This document shows positions 1 to 7,555 of a stretch of DNA of 57,023 nt, piece after piece. The stretch is from Methylobacterium isbiliense (GTDB lineage: Bacteria; Pseudomonadota; Alphaproteobacteria; Rhizobiales; Beijerinckiaceae): the NCBI RefSeq assembly GCF_022179325.1, contig NZ_BPQQ01000056.1, positions 1-57,023 on the forward strand, in the 5' to 3' direction. Within the stretch, counting starts at the first letter, position 1; each line of letters begins with the position of its first letter. The notes below the pieces were generated by a model that made no database searches, was not told where the DNA came from, and worked only from the letters and a program-made list of their open reading frames with translations. The position numbers were made by a program, and so were the translations under genes.

Positions 1-63
1 CCGCCAGGGCGCGCGATCCCGTCCCGGGGCGTCGCCGGACCGGCAGCCCCCGGCGGCGGAGGG

Positions 64-297
64 TCAGCGGGCGCGCTCGACCCGGTTCATGCGGCGCTGC
101 ATCATCGTGCGCTGCTTGCGCGGCGCCGTGCGGGTGGACGGCGTGCCGCCGCGCGCGCCCATCGCGCGCTCCTCCCCGGCGAGCGGGCCGCCGGCCTGCG
201 CGCCCGAGTTGTTGTAGGGCGAGCCGCCCTGCGCGAAGGCCGGGGCCGCGGCGGCGGCGAGCACGGCCGCGAGGGCGAGGGTCTTGAGCGAGGTCAT
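64..297 (-). CDS. Small secreted hypothetical protein
   Basis: A 77-residue protein of unknown function. The first 23 residues form a Sec-type signal peptide (MTSLK, then an alanine/leucine-rich core, ending at AFAQ), so the product is probably periplasmic. The mature part is about 54 residues, glycine/serine-rich at first and then strongly basic (RKQR, RRMNRVERAR). The reading frame stays open 24 codons upstream, but the ATG at 297 is preferred because it directly begins the signal peptide and has AGGGA a short distance upstream. No family recognised. A basic tail on a small periplasmic protein could bind an acidic surface or nucleic acid, but that is speculation. Confidence 0.6.
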   Translation of the reverse strand: MTSLKTLALAAVLAAAAAPAFAQGGSPYNNSGAQAGGPLAGEERAMGARGGTPSTRTAPRKQRTMMQRRMNRVERAR

Positions 298-546
298 CGA
301 ACCATCCCTGTCGGCGGCCCTCCGATCGGGGCCGTATTCAAGAGACGCGCGGGACGCCCGGATGTTCACGCCGTCTGCAAACTGCGCGGTTCTGGCGCGC
401 TGCGGGCAGGGCCGGTGCGGCCCCGGTGCCGGGACGCCTTAGCCGGAGCTAAGAGGTGTGCCGTGGCCTTGGCGGGCCGTCGCCGCCTAGAGGGGGCCGC
501 GCGACGCAAGCCCTTGCCACAAGCCCTCCCCGACGGACCGTGCCCG

Positions 547-1434
547 ATGGACCGTGCCCAGACCCTCGCCCTCGCCAGCACCGGCCTCGGTCTCGTGGTG
601 CTCGGCCTCAAGTTCGGCGCGTGGTGGCTCACCGGGAGCCTCGCGCTCTACTCGGACGCCCTGGAGAGCATCGTCAACGTGGTGGCGGCGGCGACGGCCT
701 TCGTGGCGCTGCGCGTCGCCGCCCAGCCCGCCGACCAGGACCATCCCTACGGCCACCACAAGGCCGAGTATTTCTCGGCGGTGATCGAGGGCGCGCTGAT
801 CATCGTCGCGGCCGTGATGATCCTCAAGGACGCCGCCGCGGCCGCCCTGGCGCCCCGCCCCCTCGACATGCCGCTCACCGGCATCGCGGTGAACGGGCTC
901 GCCACGGTGATCAACGCGGTCTGGGCCGCGCTGCTGCTGCGCCGGGGCCGCGCGTGGCGCTCGCCCGCGCTCGTCGCCGACGGGCGGCACGTGATGGCGG
1001 ACGTCGTCACCTCGCTGGGCGTCCTGGCGGGTCTCGGCCTCGTCGCCGTCACGGGCTGGCTCCTGCTCGACCCGATCATCGCCGCCCTCGTCGCCGTCAA
1101 CATCCTGTGGTCGGGCTGGGGCATGGTGCGCGATTCGGTGAACGGGCTGATGGATCAGGCCGCCTCCCCCGAGATGCTGGTGCAGATCCGCAGCCTGATC
1201 TCCGAGCACGGCGCGGGCGCGCTCGAAGCGCACGACGTGCGCACCCGCCACGCGGGCCAGGCGACCTTTATCGACTTCCACCTCGTGGTGCCGGGCGAGA
1301 TGACGGTGGCGGAGTCGCACGGCATCTGCGACCGGCTCGAAACCGCCATCGAGGGGGCGCTGCCCGGCGCCGTGGTGACGATCCACGTCGAGCCCGGCGA
1401 GCACGCCAAGCAGCGCGGGGTGCCGGTGGTCTGA
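547..1434 (+). CDS. Cation diffusion facilitator family transporter
   Basis: A 295-residue inner-membrane divalent metal/proton antiporter of the CDF family. Several hydrophobic segments occupy residues 1-205, followed by a cytoplasmic ferredoxin-like domain at about 210-290. The family signature HPYGHHKAEYFSA lies at about 66-78, and the fifth membrane segment carries H148 and D152 (HVMAD), which match the FieF site-A pair. The second membrane segment has D37 and E40 (SDALES) rather than the D-x-x-x-D of FieF, so the metal site may differ. The ATG at 547 begins just before the first membrane helix; the 44 residues before it in the open frame look non-coding. It ends 7 bp from the convergent lipB. 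Substrate (Zn, Fe, Mn, Co) cannot be told from sequence. Confidence 0.88.
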   Translation: MDRAQTLALASTGLGLVVLGLKFGAWWLTGSLALYSDALESIVNVVAAATAFVALRVAAQPADQDHPYGHHKAEYFSAVIEGALIIVAAVMILKDAAAAALAPRPLDMPLTGIAVNGLATVINAVWAALLLRRGRAWRSPALVADGRHVMADVVTSLGVLAGLGLVAVTGWLLLDPIIAALVAVNILWSGWGMVRDSVNGLMDQAASPEMLVQIRSLISEHGAGALEAHDVRTRHAGQATFIDFHLVVPGEMTVAESHGICDRLETAIEGALPGAVVTIHVEPGEHAKQRGVPVV

Positions 1435-1441
1435 GCCCGCC

Positions 1442-2209
1442 TCAGCCCGCCTCCCCGTCGACCGCCACCGTCTCGCCGAACACCGCCTCGAACCGGCCGC
1501 GCAGCACCGCGTCCACCTCCGGCATCGTCACCGGGCGGCCGAGATCGACGAGGCTGGTGACCCCGTGCCGGCGCACCCCGCAGGGGACGATGCCGTCGAA
1601 ATGCGACAGGTCGGGCTCGACGTTGAGGCTGATGCCGTGGAAGGTCACCCAGCGCCGCACCCGGATGCCGATCGCCGCGATCTTGTCCTCGACGCCCTCC
1701 CCCTTCTCGGGCCGGCGCACCCAGACGCCCACCCGGTCCTCGCGCCGCTCGCCGCGCACCGTGAAGGCGTCGAGCGTCGCGATCAGCCACGCTTCGAGCG
1801 CCGCCACGTAGAGCCGCAGGTCCGGCCGGCGACGGGCGAGGTCCAGCATCACGTAGGCCACCCGCTGGCCGGGGCCGTGATAGGTGTACTGCCCGCCCCG
1901 GCCGGTGCGGTGGACCGGGAAGCGGTCGGGCGCCACGAGATCCTCGTCCCGGGCCGAGGTGCCGGCGGTGTAGAGCGGCGGGTGCTCCACGAGCCAGACG
2001 CGCTCGCGCGCCGCGCCGCGGGCAATCGCCGCGACATGGGCCTCCATGGCGGCCTCCGCGGCCGGGTAGGCCGTGGTGCCCTCCGTCACCAGCCACTCGA
2101 CCGGGGGCGAGCCGGGCGCCGGCCGCAGGGCGTCGGGGGCGACCGCGAGGCGGGCGTTTACCAAGGCTTCACCCTGTCCGGGGAAAGCTGCGGGCGAATC
2201 TGGGCGCAT
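1442..2209 (-). CDS. lipB: Octanoyl-[acyl-carrier-protein]:protein N-octanoyltransferase LipB
   Basis: A 255-residue cytoplasmic LipB. It moves octanoyl groups from acyl carrier protein to lipoyl domains, the first step of lipoate assembly on 2-oxoacid dehydrogenases and the glycine cleavage H protein. Family motifs seen are EHPPLYTAG (75-83), [15 protein letters not shown] (101-115), the catalytic lysine K176 in DKIAAIGIR and the acyl-accepting cysteine C210 in DGIVPCG. The open frame extends 63 codons further upstream, but the ATG at 2209 is chosen because further extension would run into the divergent fliN-like gene. The first 35 residues are not conserved in the family, so a start further in is possible. 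Confidence 0.93.
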   Translation of the reverse strand: MRPDSPAAFPGQGEALVNARLAVAPDALRPAPGSPPVEWLVTEGTTAYPAAEAAMEAHVAAIARGAARERVWLVEHPPLYTAGTSARDEDLVAPDRFPVHRTGRGGQYTYHGPGQRVAYVMLDLARRRPDLRLYVAALEAWLIATLDAFTVRGERREDRVGVWVRRPEKGEGVEDKIAAIGIRVRRWVTFHGISLNVEPDLSHFDGIVPCGVRRHGVTSLVDLGRPVTMPEVDAVLRGRFEAVFGETVAVDGEAG

Positions 2210-2245
2210 GGGCGGGGCCAAGGAACCGGGCAAGGGATTGAGGAA

Positions 2246-2551
2246 GTGGCGGTACTCGAAGATCTCAAGGTGGACCTCACGGTCGTCCTCGGCCGGACGC
2301 GGATGCCGATCCACATGCTGCTGCGCATGGGCCGGGGTGCCGTGATCGAACTCGATGCGACCGATTCCGATATGGTCGAGATTCTCGCCAACGACCACCC
2401 GATCGCCCGCGGACAGATCGTCGTCACCGGCAACCGGATCTCGGTCGAGGTGACGGAGCTGATCCGCAAGACCGAGGTGGTGCGCGAGCCGGGCGTGCGC
2501 GTGGGCGACGGCGCCGCCGCCTCGCTCGGCGCGCTCGCCGGGATCGCCTGA
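2246..2551 (+). CDS. fliN: FliN/SpoA-type flagellar motor switch protein
   Basis: A 101-residue protein consisting almost entirely of one SpoA (surface presentation of antigens) domain, as in FliN of the flagellar C-ring, where it forms the switch that binds CheY-P. Typical features are the acidic start VLEDLKVDL, a strand-rich core with GRGAVIELD and the ending [12 protein letters not shown]. The GTG at 2246 is taken as start: AAGGGA lies 9 bp upstream and no ATG in this frame fits. It is divergent from lipB (36 bp between starts) and no other flagellar gene is in the window, so it is an orphan copy. A second SpoA protein in the main flagellar cluster is possible, in which case the symbol could be wrong. 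Confidence 0.75.
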   Translation: MAVLEDLKVDLTVVLGRTRMPIHMLLRMGRGAVIELDATDSDMVEILANDHPIARGQIVVTGNRISVEVTELIRKTEVVREPGVRVGDGAAASLGALAGIA

Positions 2552-2588
2552 CCCCCGCGAGATTCTGCGCCGCCGAACGCCCGCGCCG

Positions 2589-2617
2589 CTTGTGGCCCCG
2601 GAATCGATCTGGTATTG
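2589..2617 (+). promoter_or_regulatory. Possible promoter of the tRNA-Leu gene
   Basis: CTTGTG (2589-2594), 17 bp, then GTATTG (2612-2617) resembles an alphaproteobacterial sigma-70 promoter, 63 bp before the mature tRNA. The -10 match is weak. Confidence 0.25.
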
Positions 2618-2680
2618 GCTGCGCCGCTTCGACGGGTTTCACCCCCGCACCGCCGGCCCCGGCCGACGAGGGAGCGCTCC

Positions 2681-2765
2681 GCGGCCGTGGCGGAATTGGT
2701 AGACGCGCTAGCTTGAGGTGCTAGTTGGGCAACCAGTGGAGGTTCGAGTCCTCTCGGCCGCACCA
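2681..2765 (+). tRNA. tRNA-Leu (anticodon GAG)
   Basis: An 85-nt class II tRNA. The acceptor arm GCGGCCG (2681-2687) pairs perfectly with CGGCCGC (2755-2761), followed by A73 and an encoded CCA. The anticodon arm is CTAGC-TTGAGGT-GCTAG, giving anticodon GAG, which reads CUC and CUU leucine codons. The D-loop has the TGGTAGACGC pattern, the variable arm is long as expected for leucine, and GGTTCGAGTCC is the T-arm. In a genome this rich in CUC leucine codons it should be a heavily used tRNA. Confidence 0.97.
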
Positions 2766-2791
2766 TCCCGACCCCTGAGGTTCCGGGATGG
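2763..2791 (+). terminator. Hairpin at the tRNA-Leu 3' end
   Basis: CCATCCCG (2763-2770) and CGGGATGG (2784-2791) form a perfect 8-bp stem with a 13-nt loop. The left arm begins with the CCA of the tRNA. There is no T-run, so it may be a processing or factor-dependent stop signal rather than an intrinsic terminator. From 2792 to 3022 I see no gene. Confidence 0.4.
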
Positions 2792-3022
2792 ATGCCGGGG
2801 CGCCGGGCAAGACGCCCGACCTGTTGCAGCCACACCCCCCCGCAAGTGTGAATCGTTCCGGTCGCGGCGACCGCGTGCGTCCACGCGGCCGTGGTCCGCT
2901 CCTGCTCGCAGGCTCGCCTCACGGCAGCATCCGGCTCGATCGCTGCGCTCAGCCGACCGCGAGGTGTGACGTCTGACGCGGGCGGTGACGATGCGGTAAT
3001 CCCCGGCGTGTAAGAGCCCGGC

Positions 3023-3346
3023 ATGCGCGCCGTTCTCGTCCGATCCACCCTCGTCGCCGCCGCCCTGACCGGCTGGACCGGCACCGCCGGCGCTCAGAGC
3101 TTCGAGCTGGACAAGCGGCTGCGCGACTGCCTGCGCGAGCAGGCGCACAGGCACCAGGGCGCCGCCTCGCCCAAGGGCGATCTCAAGCAGGCCGCCGGAC
3201 AGCTGCTCGGGTCCTGCGCGGACGATACCCGCGCGTGGATGCGCGTCTGCCGCACCTGGGGCAGCGAAACCGAGTGCGCCCGCGCGACGGACGTGCGGGC
3301 GGTCGGTGCCCTGCAGGACGGCGCGGGGCACGCCAAGGGACATTAA
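3023..3346 (+). CDS. Small secreted cysteine-containing hypothetical protein
   Basis: A 107-residue protein with a Sec signal peptide at residues 1-24 (MRAVLVRSTLVAA, hydrophobic core, ending TAGAQ). The mature part is mostly helical and charged and holds four cysteines (DKRLRDCLRE, LLGSCADD, VCRTWG, TECARA) that could form two disulphides in the periplasm. No family recognised. The ribosome binding site is poor. Codon usage matches its neighbours and the signal peptide supports a real gene. Confidence 0.6.
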   Translation: MRAVLVRSTLVAAALTGWTGTAGAQSFELDKRLRDCLREQAHRHQGAASPKGDLKQAAGQLLGSCADDTRAWMRVCRTWGSETECARATDVRAVGALQDGAGHAKGH

Positions 3347-3429
3347 CCTGGGCCGCGCGTCCCGGCCCGGGCTGCCGGCGCGGCGAACCCGTCGGATGAG
3401 GCGGGGTCCGCGTGCGCCGGCCCGCGCCC

Positions 3430-3504
3430 TCAGGTGCTCGCCGCGATGGCGATGCCGGTGAGCAGGATCACGAAGAAGCTCGAATAGGCGAGCGTGCGGA
3501 TCAT
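3430..3504 (-). CDS. 24-residue single-pass membrane peptide
   Basis: A very short open frame, MIRTLAYSSFFVILLTGIAIAAST, shown here in two parts: MIRTLAYSS then FFVILLTGIAIAAST. One hydrophobic helix spans nearly the whole peptide. A strong ribosome binding site GAGGAGG is 7 bp before the ATG at 3504. That GGAGG is the right arm of a small perfect hairpin (CCTCC-GCAGA-GGAGG on the minus strand), so translation may be controlled by folding. It lies in the gap between two small plus-strand genes. Function unknown; similar peptides elsewhere act as membrane-complex subunits or toxins, but nothing here decides this. Confidence 0.5.
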   Translation of the reverse strand: MIRTLAYSSFFVILLTGIAIAAST

Positions 3505-3686
3505 GATCGGCCTCCTCTGCGGAGGCGGACATCCTGTCACGGATGGCGCCGCAGGAGAACCGAATGGTAGCGCCGCCAACACCTTGGCGGTCGGCGGGAC
3601 CGATCGTGCCGCGGCCGGCCCATCGTGGAGCCGAATGGCCGTGAGGGCGTTCCTTCGCCTCATGCCGCGTCCGGAGACCCGCTCAC

Positions 3687-3938
3687 GTGTCCGCCTCTCC
3701 CCTTGTTCCTCTCCTCGCCACCATGATCTTCACGGCCGGCCTGTTCGTGATCACCCGTCTCGAGCGGTGGGCCGACCTCGTCGGCGGCGTCCTCGGCCTC
3801 GTGGCGGTCGGGCTCATGTGCGCGGTGCTGCTCGCCGTCACGCCCGCCGGCACGGGGCGCGAGGCGCGCGGGCGGCAGGCGCTCCTCGTCGACCCGGTCA
3901 CGGGCGCCGAGATGCCGGCGATCGGGCGGCTGCCCTGA
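3687..3938 (+). CDS. Small two-helix membrane protein
   Basis: An 83-residue protein with two hydrophobic helices (about residues 6-24 and 30-52) and a soluble tail ending PAIGRLP. GTG at 3687 is used; the alternative ATG at 3723 would remove most of the first helix. No family recognised. It ends 29 bp from the convergent FkbM methyltransferase gene. Hydrophobic segments in the translated frame and normal codon bias support it; function cannot be given. Confidence 0.5.
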   Translation: MSASPLVPLLATMIFTAGLFVITRLERWADLVGGVLGLVAVGLMCAVLLAVTPAGTGREARGRQALLVDPVTGAEMPAIGRLP

Positions 3939-3967
3939 GGCGCATCCGCGCGCGCCGGGTGCCGACC

Positions 3968-4864
3968 TCAGCGACCCGGCCGCGCCGCGGGGCGGGCCAG
4001 CCGCCTCCGGACGGTATCGACCCAGCGGCGAACGCGGGGCGGCATCCTGAAGGACGGGGACCTCCAGGCCTCCACGTCGTGCCTCAGATAGACCGGAATC
4101 TTGAAGGCCTCGCAGGCCCAGATGAAGAACCTGACCTGCTCGCGCGGGACCCAGGCGTGATTCCACGCCTCGTTGTCGAAGACGACGGATGCGTCGTGCA
4201 GCACCATGTCCGGACGCAGGCGGAAATCGACGTAGCCCACCTCGGACAGGAATGCCGAGAGCTCCGCGAAATTCGCGATGCTGAGCACCTCCCCGAAGAT
4301 GATCGGCCGGTTCTTGTCGATCGTGTCCTTGGCGCCGCGCAGGAAGGCAGGTTCGTGCCCCTCGATGTCGACCTTGATCACCGTGATGTCCGGTGGAAGC
4401 GCGATGTCGTCGAGCCTGCTGATCGCGATGTCGAGAGAGGAGTGAACCGCGTAGAAGGGGGCGCCGAGCGTCGCGCTCGTCTGGATCAGGCCGTGACCCG
4501 GGTCGGGAATGCTGAGCTTGGCCGTGCCCGTGCGGTCGCTGAGCCCGACCTGGCGGAGGTCGACCCGCGCCGTCAGGCCGTTGTCCTCGATGTTGCGCTT
4601 CAAGGTCTCGTAGGCGTGCGGCAGCGGTTCGAAGGCGATGATGCGCTTGCACTTGGCGATCGATGCCGCGACGAGGCAGTAGACACCCGAATTCGCGCCG
4701 ACATCCAGAAATGTTCCTCCGAAGTGATTCAGTATGACCGAGATCAGCAAAGGCAGGGGCGGTTCGAAAGATCCGCTATGCACTTGAACCGCGGCGGCGT
4801 CGACGGCTTCGTCGTATTTCAGTGTGAATAGGCTGCCATTGAAATTGACGTCTACGGAGGGCAT
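3968..4864 (-). CDS. FkbM family methyltransferase
   Basis: A 298-residue SAM-dependent methyltransferase of the FkbM family, which methylates sugars or polyketide hydroxyls. The SAM site is TFLDVGANSGVY (51-62), the second motif AFEPLPHAYE (77-86), and the family's C-terminal motif VIKVDIEGHE is at 162-171. A basic tail (RRWVDTVRRRLARP) ends the protein. The gene looks less GC-rich and less codon-biased than its neighbours and stands alone between unrelated genes, which suggests transfer from another lineage. No glycosyltransferase is adjacent, so the acceptor is unknown; surface polysaccharide or lipopolysaccharide is the usual guess for such genes. Confidence 0.88.
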   Translation of the reverse strand: MPSVDVNFNGSLFTLKYDEAVDAAAVQVHSGSFEPPLPLLISVILNHFGGTFLDVGANSGVYCLVAASIAKCKRIIAFEPLPHAYETLKRNIEDNGLTARVDLRQVGLSDRTGTAKLSIPDPGHGLIQTSATLGAPFYAVHSSLDIAISRLDDIALPPDITVIKVDIEGHEPAFLRGAKDTIDKNRPIIFGEVLSIANFAELSAFLSEVGYVDFRLRPDMVLHDASVVFDNEAWNHAWVPREQVRFFIWACEAFKIPVYLRHDVEAWRSPSFRMPPRVRRWVDTVRRRLARPAARPGR

Positions 4865-5182
4865 GGTTCGCGTCCTGCTTCGTATCGGGTGCCGCCGGCC
4901 CGACGGGGCGCGGAGGAACCGTCGCGGGCGCTGGCCCGCGCCGCATGATCGTGGCCGTCAACGGGCCGCACCGGGATGAGCGGCAAGGCGGCCGCGGCGT
5001 CCGGGCGCTGCTCTACTGCGCCAAGCCCGTGACCCGATCAAGCAGAGCCACGCCGTCGCGGCCGGCGCGGCCGGTGCGCGAGGCCGTGACGGCCGGCCTC
5101 CCGGTTCCGTGCGGCCCGACGGGTTGGCGCGGTCCGCGCGCCGGGGTAAGCGCAGGCTCGCCAACGCCGTCCGGAGCCCCCG
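4865..5182. other. Intergenic gap without a recognisable gene
   Basis: 318 bp between the FkbM start and the HbpS-like gene. It must contain promoters for both divergent genes. I see no convincing open frame, repeat or hairpin. GGAG at 5172-5175 is the ribosome binding site of the next gene. Confidence 0.5.
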
Positions 5183-5617
5183 ATGTCCGACCTCACGCTC
5201 GATGCCGCCCAGACCATCGTGGCGACCGCGCTCGCCACCGCCCGTAGCCTCGCCCTCAAGCCGCTCGCCGTGGTGGTGCTCGACGCGCGCGGGGCGCTCA
5301 AGGCGGCCTCCGTCGAGGACGGGACGAGCCTGAAGCGGGCCGAGATCGCCGCCGCCAAGGCCAACGGCGCACTGGCGCTCGGCATCGGCTCGCGCGCCAT
5401 CGCGGCGCGGGCCGAGGCGCAGGCCTACTTCGTCGCGGCGGTCAACCACGTCGCCGGCCCGCTCGGGCTGGTGCCGGTGCCGGGCGGCGTGCTGATCCGG
5501 CACGAGGGCCGCATCCTGGGCGCGGTCGGCATCTCGGGCGACACCTCGGACAACGACGAGACCGCGGCGGTCGCCGGCATCGAGGCGGCGGGCCTGCAGG
5601 CCGAAACCGGCGCCTGA
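5183..5617 (+). CDS. GlcG/HbpS family protein (possible haem-binding)
   Basis: A 144-residue single-domain protein of the GlcG/HbpS (DUF336) family. The fold is recognised from LDAAQTIVATAL near the N terminus, the strand LAVVVLDARGALKAA, the helix KRAEIAAAKANGAL and the C-terminal VPGGVLIRHEGRILGAVGISG. HbpS of Streptomyces binds haem; GlcG is of unclear role near glycolate oxidase. No signal peptide is visible, so this one is probably cytoplasmic. GGAG precedes the ATG. The ABC importer genes follow after about 20 bp and are likely co-transcribed, which hints at a role linked to the imported compound. Confidence 0.82.
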   Translation: MSDLTLDAAQTIVATALATARSLALKPLAVVVLDARGALKAASVEDGTSLKRAEIAAAKANGALALGIGSRAIAARAEAQAYFVAAVNHVAGPLGLVPVPGGVLIRHEGRILGAVGISGDTSDNDETAAVAGIEAAGLQAETGA

Positions 5618-5638
5618 GCGCCGGTGAGGGAGCGCCGC

Positions 5639-7279
5639 GTGGGTCCCCCTCTCCGTCGCCGCGACCCCCGTCGTCGCGAACTTAGTCGCCGCGACCTTCT
5701 GGCGGGCGCGTGCCTCGCGGGCGCGGCGGGCGCCGCCCCGGGGCCGGCCCGCGGGGCGGATGCGGCCCTCTACCGGCGCGGCAACGGGGCCGATCCCGAG
5801 ACCCTCGACCCGCACAAGACCTCGACGGTGGCCGAGGCCACCATCCTGCTCGACCTGTTCGAGGGCCTCACCACCTACGATGCGGGCGGCACGCTGGTGG
5901 CGGGGGCGGCGGAGCGCTGGTCGTCGTCGCCGGATGGTCTGACCTGGACCTTCGCCCTGCGCCCCGACGGGCGCTGGTCGAACGGCGACCCCGTCGTCGC
6001 GGAGGATTTCGCCTTCGGGCTGCGCCGCATGCTCGATCCGGCGACGGGGGCGAAATACGCCAACGTGCTCTTCCCCCTGCGCCGGGCCGAAGCGGTGAAC
6101 CGGGGCGCGCTGCCGCCGGGAGCCCTCGGCGTCGCCGCGCCCGACCCGCTCACCCTGGTGGTCGAGCTGGAGCGCCCGACCCCCTACCTCCTCGAACTGA
6201 TGACGCATCAGGCCTCGACGCCGGTGCACAGGCCCTCGCTCGCGGCCTTCGGCGACGCCTTCAGCCGGCCGGGCCGGCTCGTCTCGAACGGGGCCTACCG
6301 CCTGGAGGACTTTTCGCCCAACGACCGCATCACGGCCGTGCGCAACCCGCATTTCCGCGAGGCCGGCAGCGTGCGCATCCCCCGGGTCGCCTACATCCCG
6401 ACCCCCGACGTGGCCGCCGCGGTGCGGCGCTACGCGGCGGGCGAGATCGAGTCCCTCGACGACCTGCCGGCCGACCAGATCCGGTCGCTGCGCGCGCGCT
6501 TCGGCGATCAGGTGGTGCTCACCCCCGCGCTCGGCGTCCTCGCTCTCATGGTCAACCTGCGCAAGGCCCCGCTCGGCGATGCCCGGGTGCGCCACGCCCT
6601 CTCGCTCGCCATCGACCGCGAGTTCCTGGCCGAGGCCGTGTGGGGCGAGACCATGCTGCCGGCCTATTCGTTCACGCCCGCCGGCCTCGACAACGCCCTG
6701 CCCCCGCCCCTGATGCCCGGCCAGGACCTCTCGCCCCTGGAGCGCGAGGACCGGGCGGTGGCGCTCCTGCGCGAGGCCGGCTTCGGCCCCGGCGGGCGGG
6801 CGCTCACGGTCGAGATCCGCTACAACACCACCGACAACAACCGCAACACCATGGTGGCGATCGGCGAGATGTGGCGGGCGCTCAACGTGGCGACCGCATT
6901 CGTCAACACCGACGCCAAGACGCATTTCGCCTACCTGCGCGACGGCGGCCCGTTCGACCTCGCGCGCATGAGCTGGATCGCCGATTACTCCGATCCGCAG
7001 AATTTCCTGTTCCTGGTCGAGAGCGGCAACGACGGGTTCAATTCCGGCCGCTACGCCAACCCGGCCTACGACGCGCTGATGCGGGAGGCCGCCGGGACGG
7101 TCGATCTGGAGCGGCGGGCGGGCATCCTCTACCGGGCGGAAGAGATGTTTCTCGCCGACCTGCCCTGGATCCCACTCCTGCACTACCGCCACAAGCACTT
7201 GGTGTCGCCGCGGCTCAAGGGCATGCGGCCCAACATCCGCGGCGTCGCGCCGACCCGCTGGCTGTCGCTGGCGCCCTGA
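5639..7279 (+). CDS. Peptide/opine/nickel-type ABC transporter substrate-binding protein, Tat-exported
   Basis: A 546-residue periplasmic binding protein of family 5 (SBP_bac_5; OppA/DppA type). The N terminus carries a twin-arginine signal (LSRRDLLAG followed by an alanine-rich core and an ARGAD cleavage region), so it should be exported folded. Family features include NGADPETLDPHKT, LRPDGRWSNGDPV, the central FSPNDRITAVRN and the C-terminal LADLPWIPLLHY. The GTG at 5639 has AGGGAG six bases upstream; the GTG at 5624 in the same frame has no clear binding site. It is the first importer gene, with two permeases and a fused ATPase behind it. Substrate could be peptides, haem, or another amino compound. 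Confidence 0.88.
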   Translation: MGPPLRRRDPRRRELSRRDLLAGACLAGAAGAAPGPARGADAALYRRGNGADPETLDPHKTSTVAEATILLDLFEGLTTYDAGGTLVAGAAERWSSSPDGLTWTFALRPDGRWSNGDPVVAEDFAFGLRRMLDPATGAKYANVLFPLRRAEAVNRGALPPGALGVAAPDPLTLVVELERPTPYLLELMTHQASTPVHRPSLAAFGDAFSRPGRLVSNGAYRLEDFSPNDRITAVRNPHFREAGSVRIPRVAYIPTPDVAAAVRRYAAGEIESLDDLPADQIRSLRARFGDQVVLTPALGVLALMVNLRKAPLGDARVRHALSLAIDREFLAEAVWGETMLPAYSFTPAGLDNALPPPLMPGQDLSPLEREDRAVALLREAGFGPGGRALTVEIRYNTTDNNRNTMVAIGEMWRALNVATAFVNTDAKTHFAYLRDGGPFDLARMSWIADYSDPQNFLFLVESGNDGFNSGRYANPAYDALMREAAGTVDLERRAGILYRAEEMFLADLPWIPLLHYRHKHLVSPRLKGMRPNIRGVAPTRWLSLAP

Positions 7280-7555
7280 GCGGTGTCGCGACGGTCGCGG
7301 CCTGTTCCGTCACGCAGACCTGCGGCCCATCGGACTCCCCGGCGCACGTGGCGGCGGGCGGCCGAGGCCTTGCCCGCATCGCGCGCGGCGCGTGGGCGCG
7401 GCCGCCCTGCTCCTCTCCGGGGGCGATGAGGCGGCGGTGCCGGGGCGGCGTTGCGGCGCCGGACGGGCGGACCGGCCCCTGTCCAGGCCGGGGCCGGTCG
7501 CCTATCCTGGCCCGGGTGGGACCGCCGCCCGCTCCGGGAGGCCGTGACCGACGCC

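Noticed and set aside
2681-3022. tRNA-Leu as an attachment site of an integrated element
   Set aside because: No integrase gene and no direct repeat of the tRNA 3' end is found downstream in the window.
4958-7198. Minus-strand open frame of 746 codons opposite the HbpS-like and binding-protein genes
   Set aside because: Antisense shadow caused by GC-rich third positions; no domain and no ribosome binding site. The plus-strand products are clear family members.
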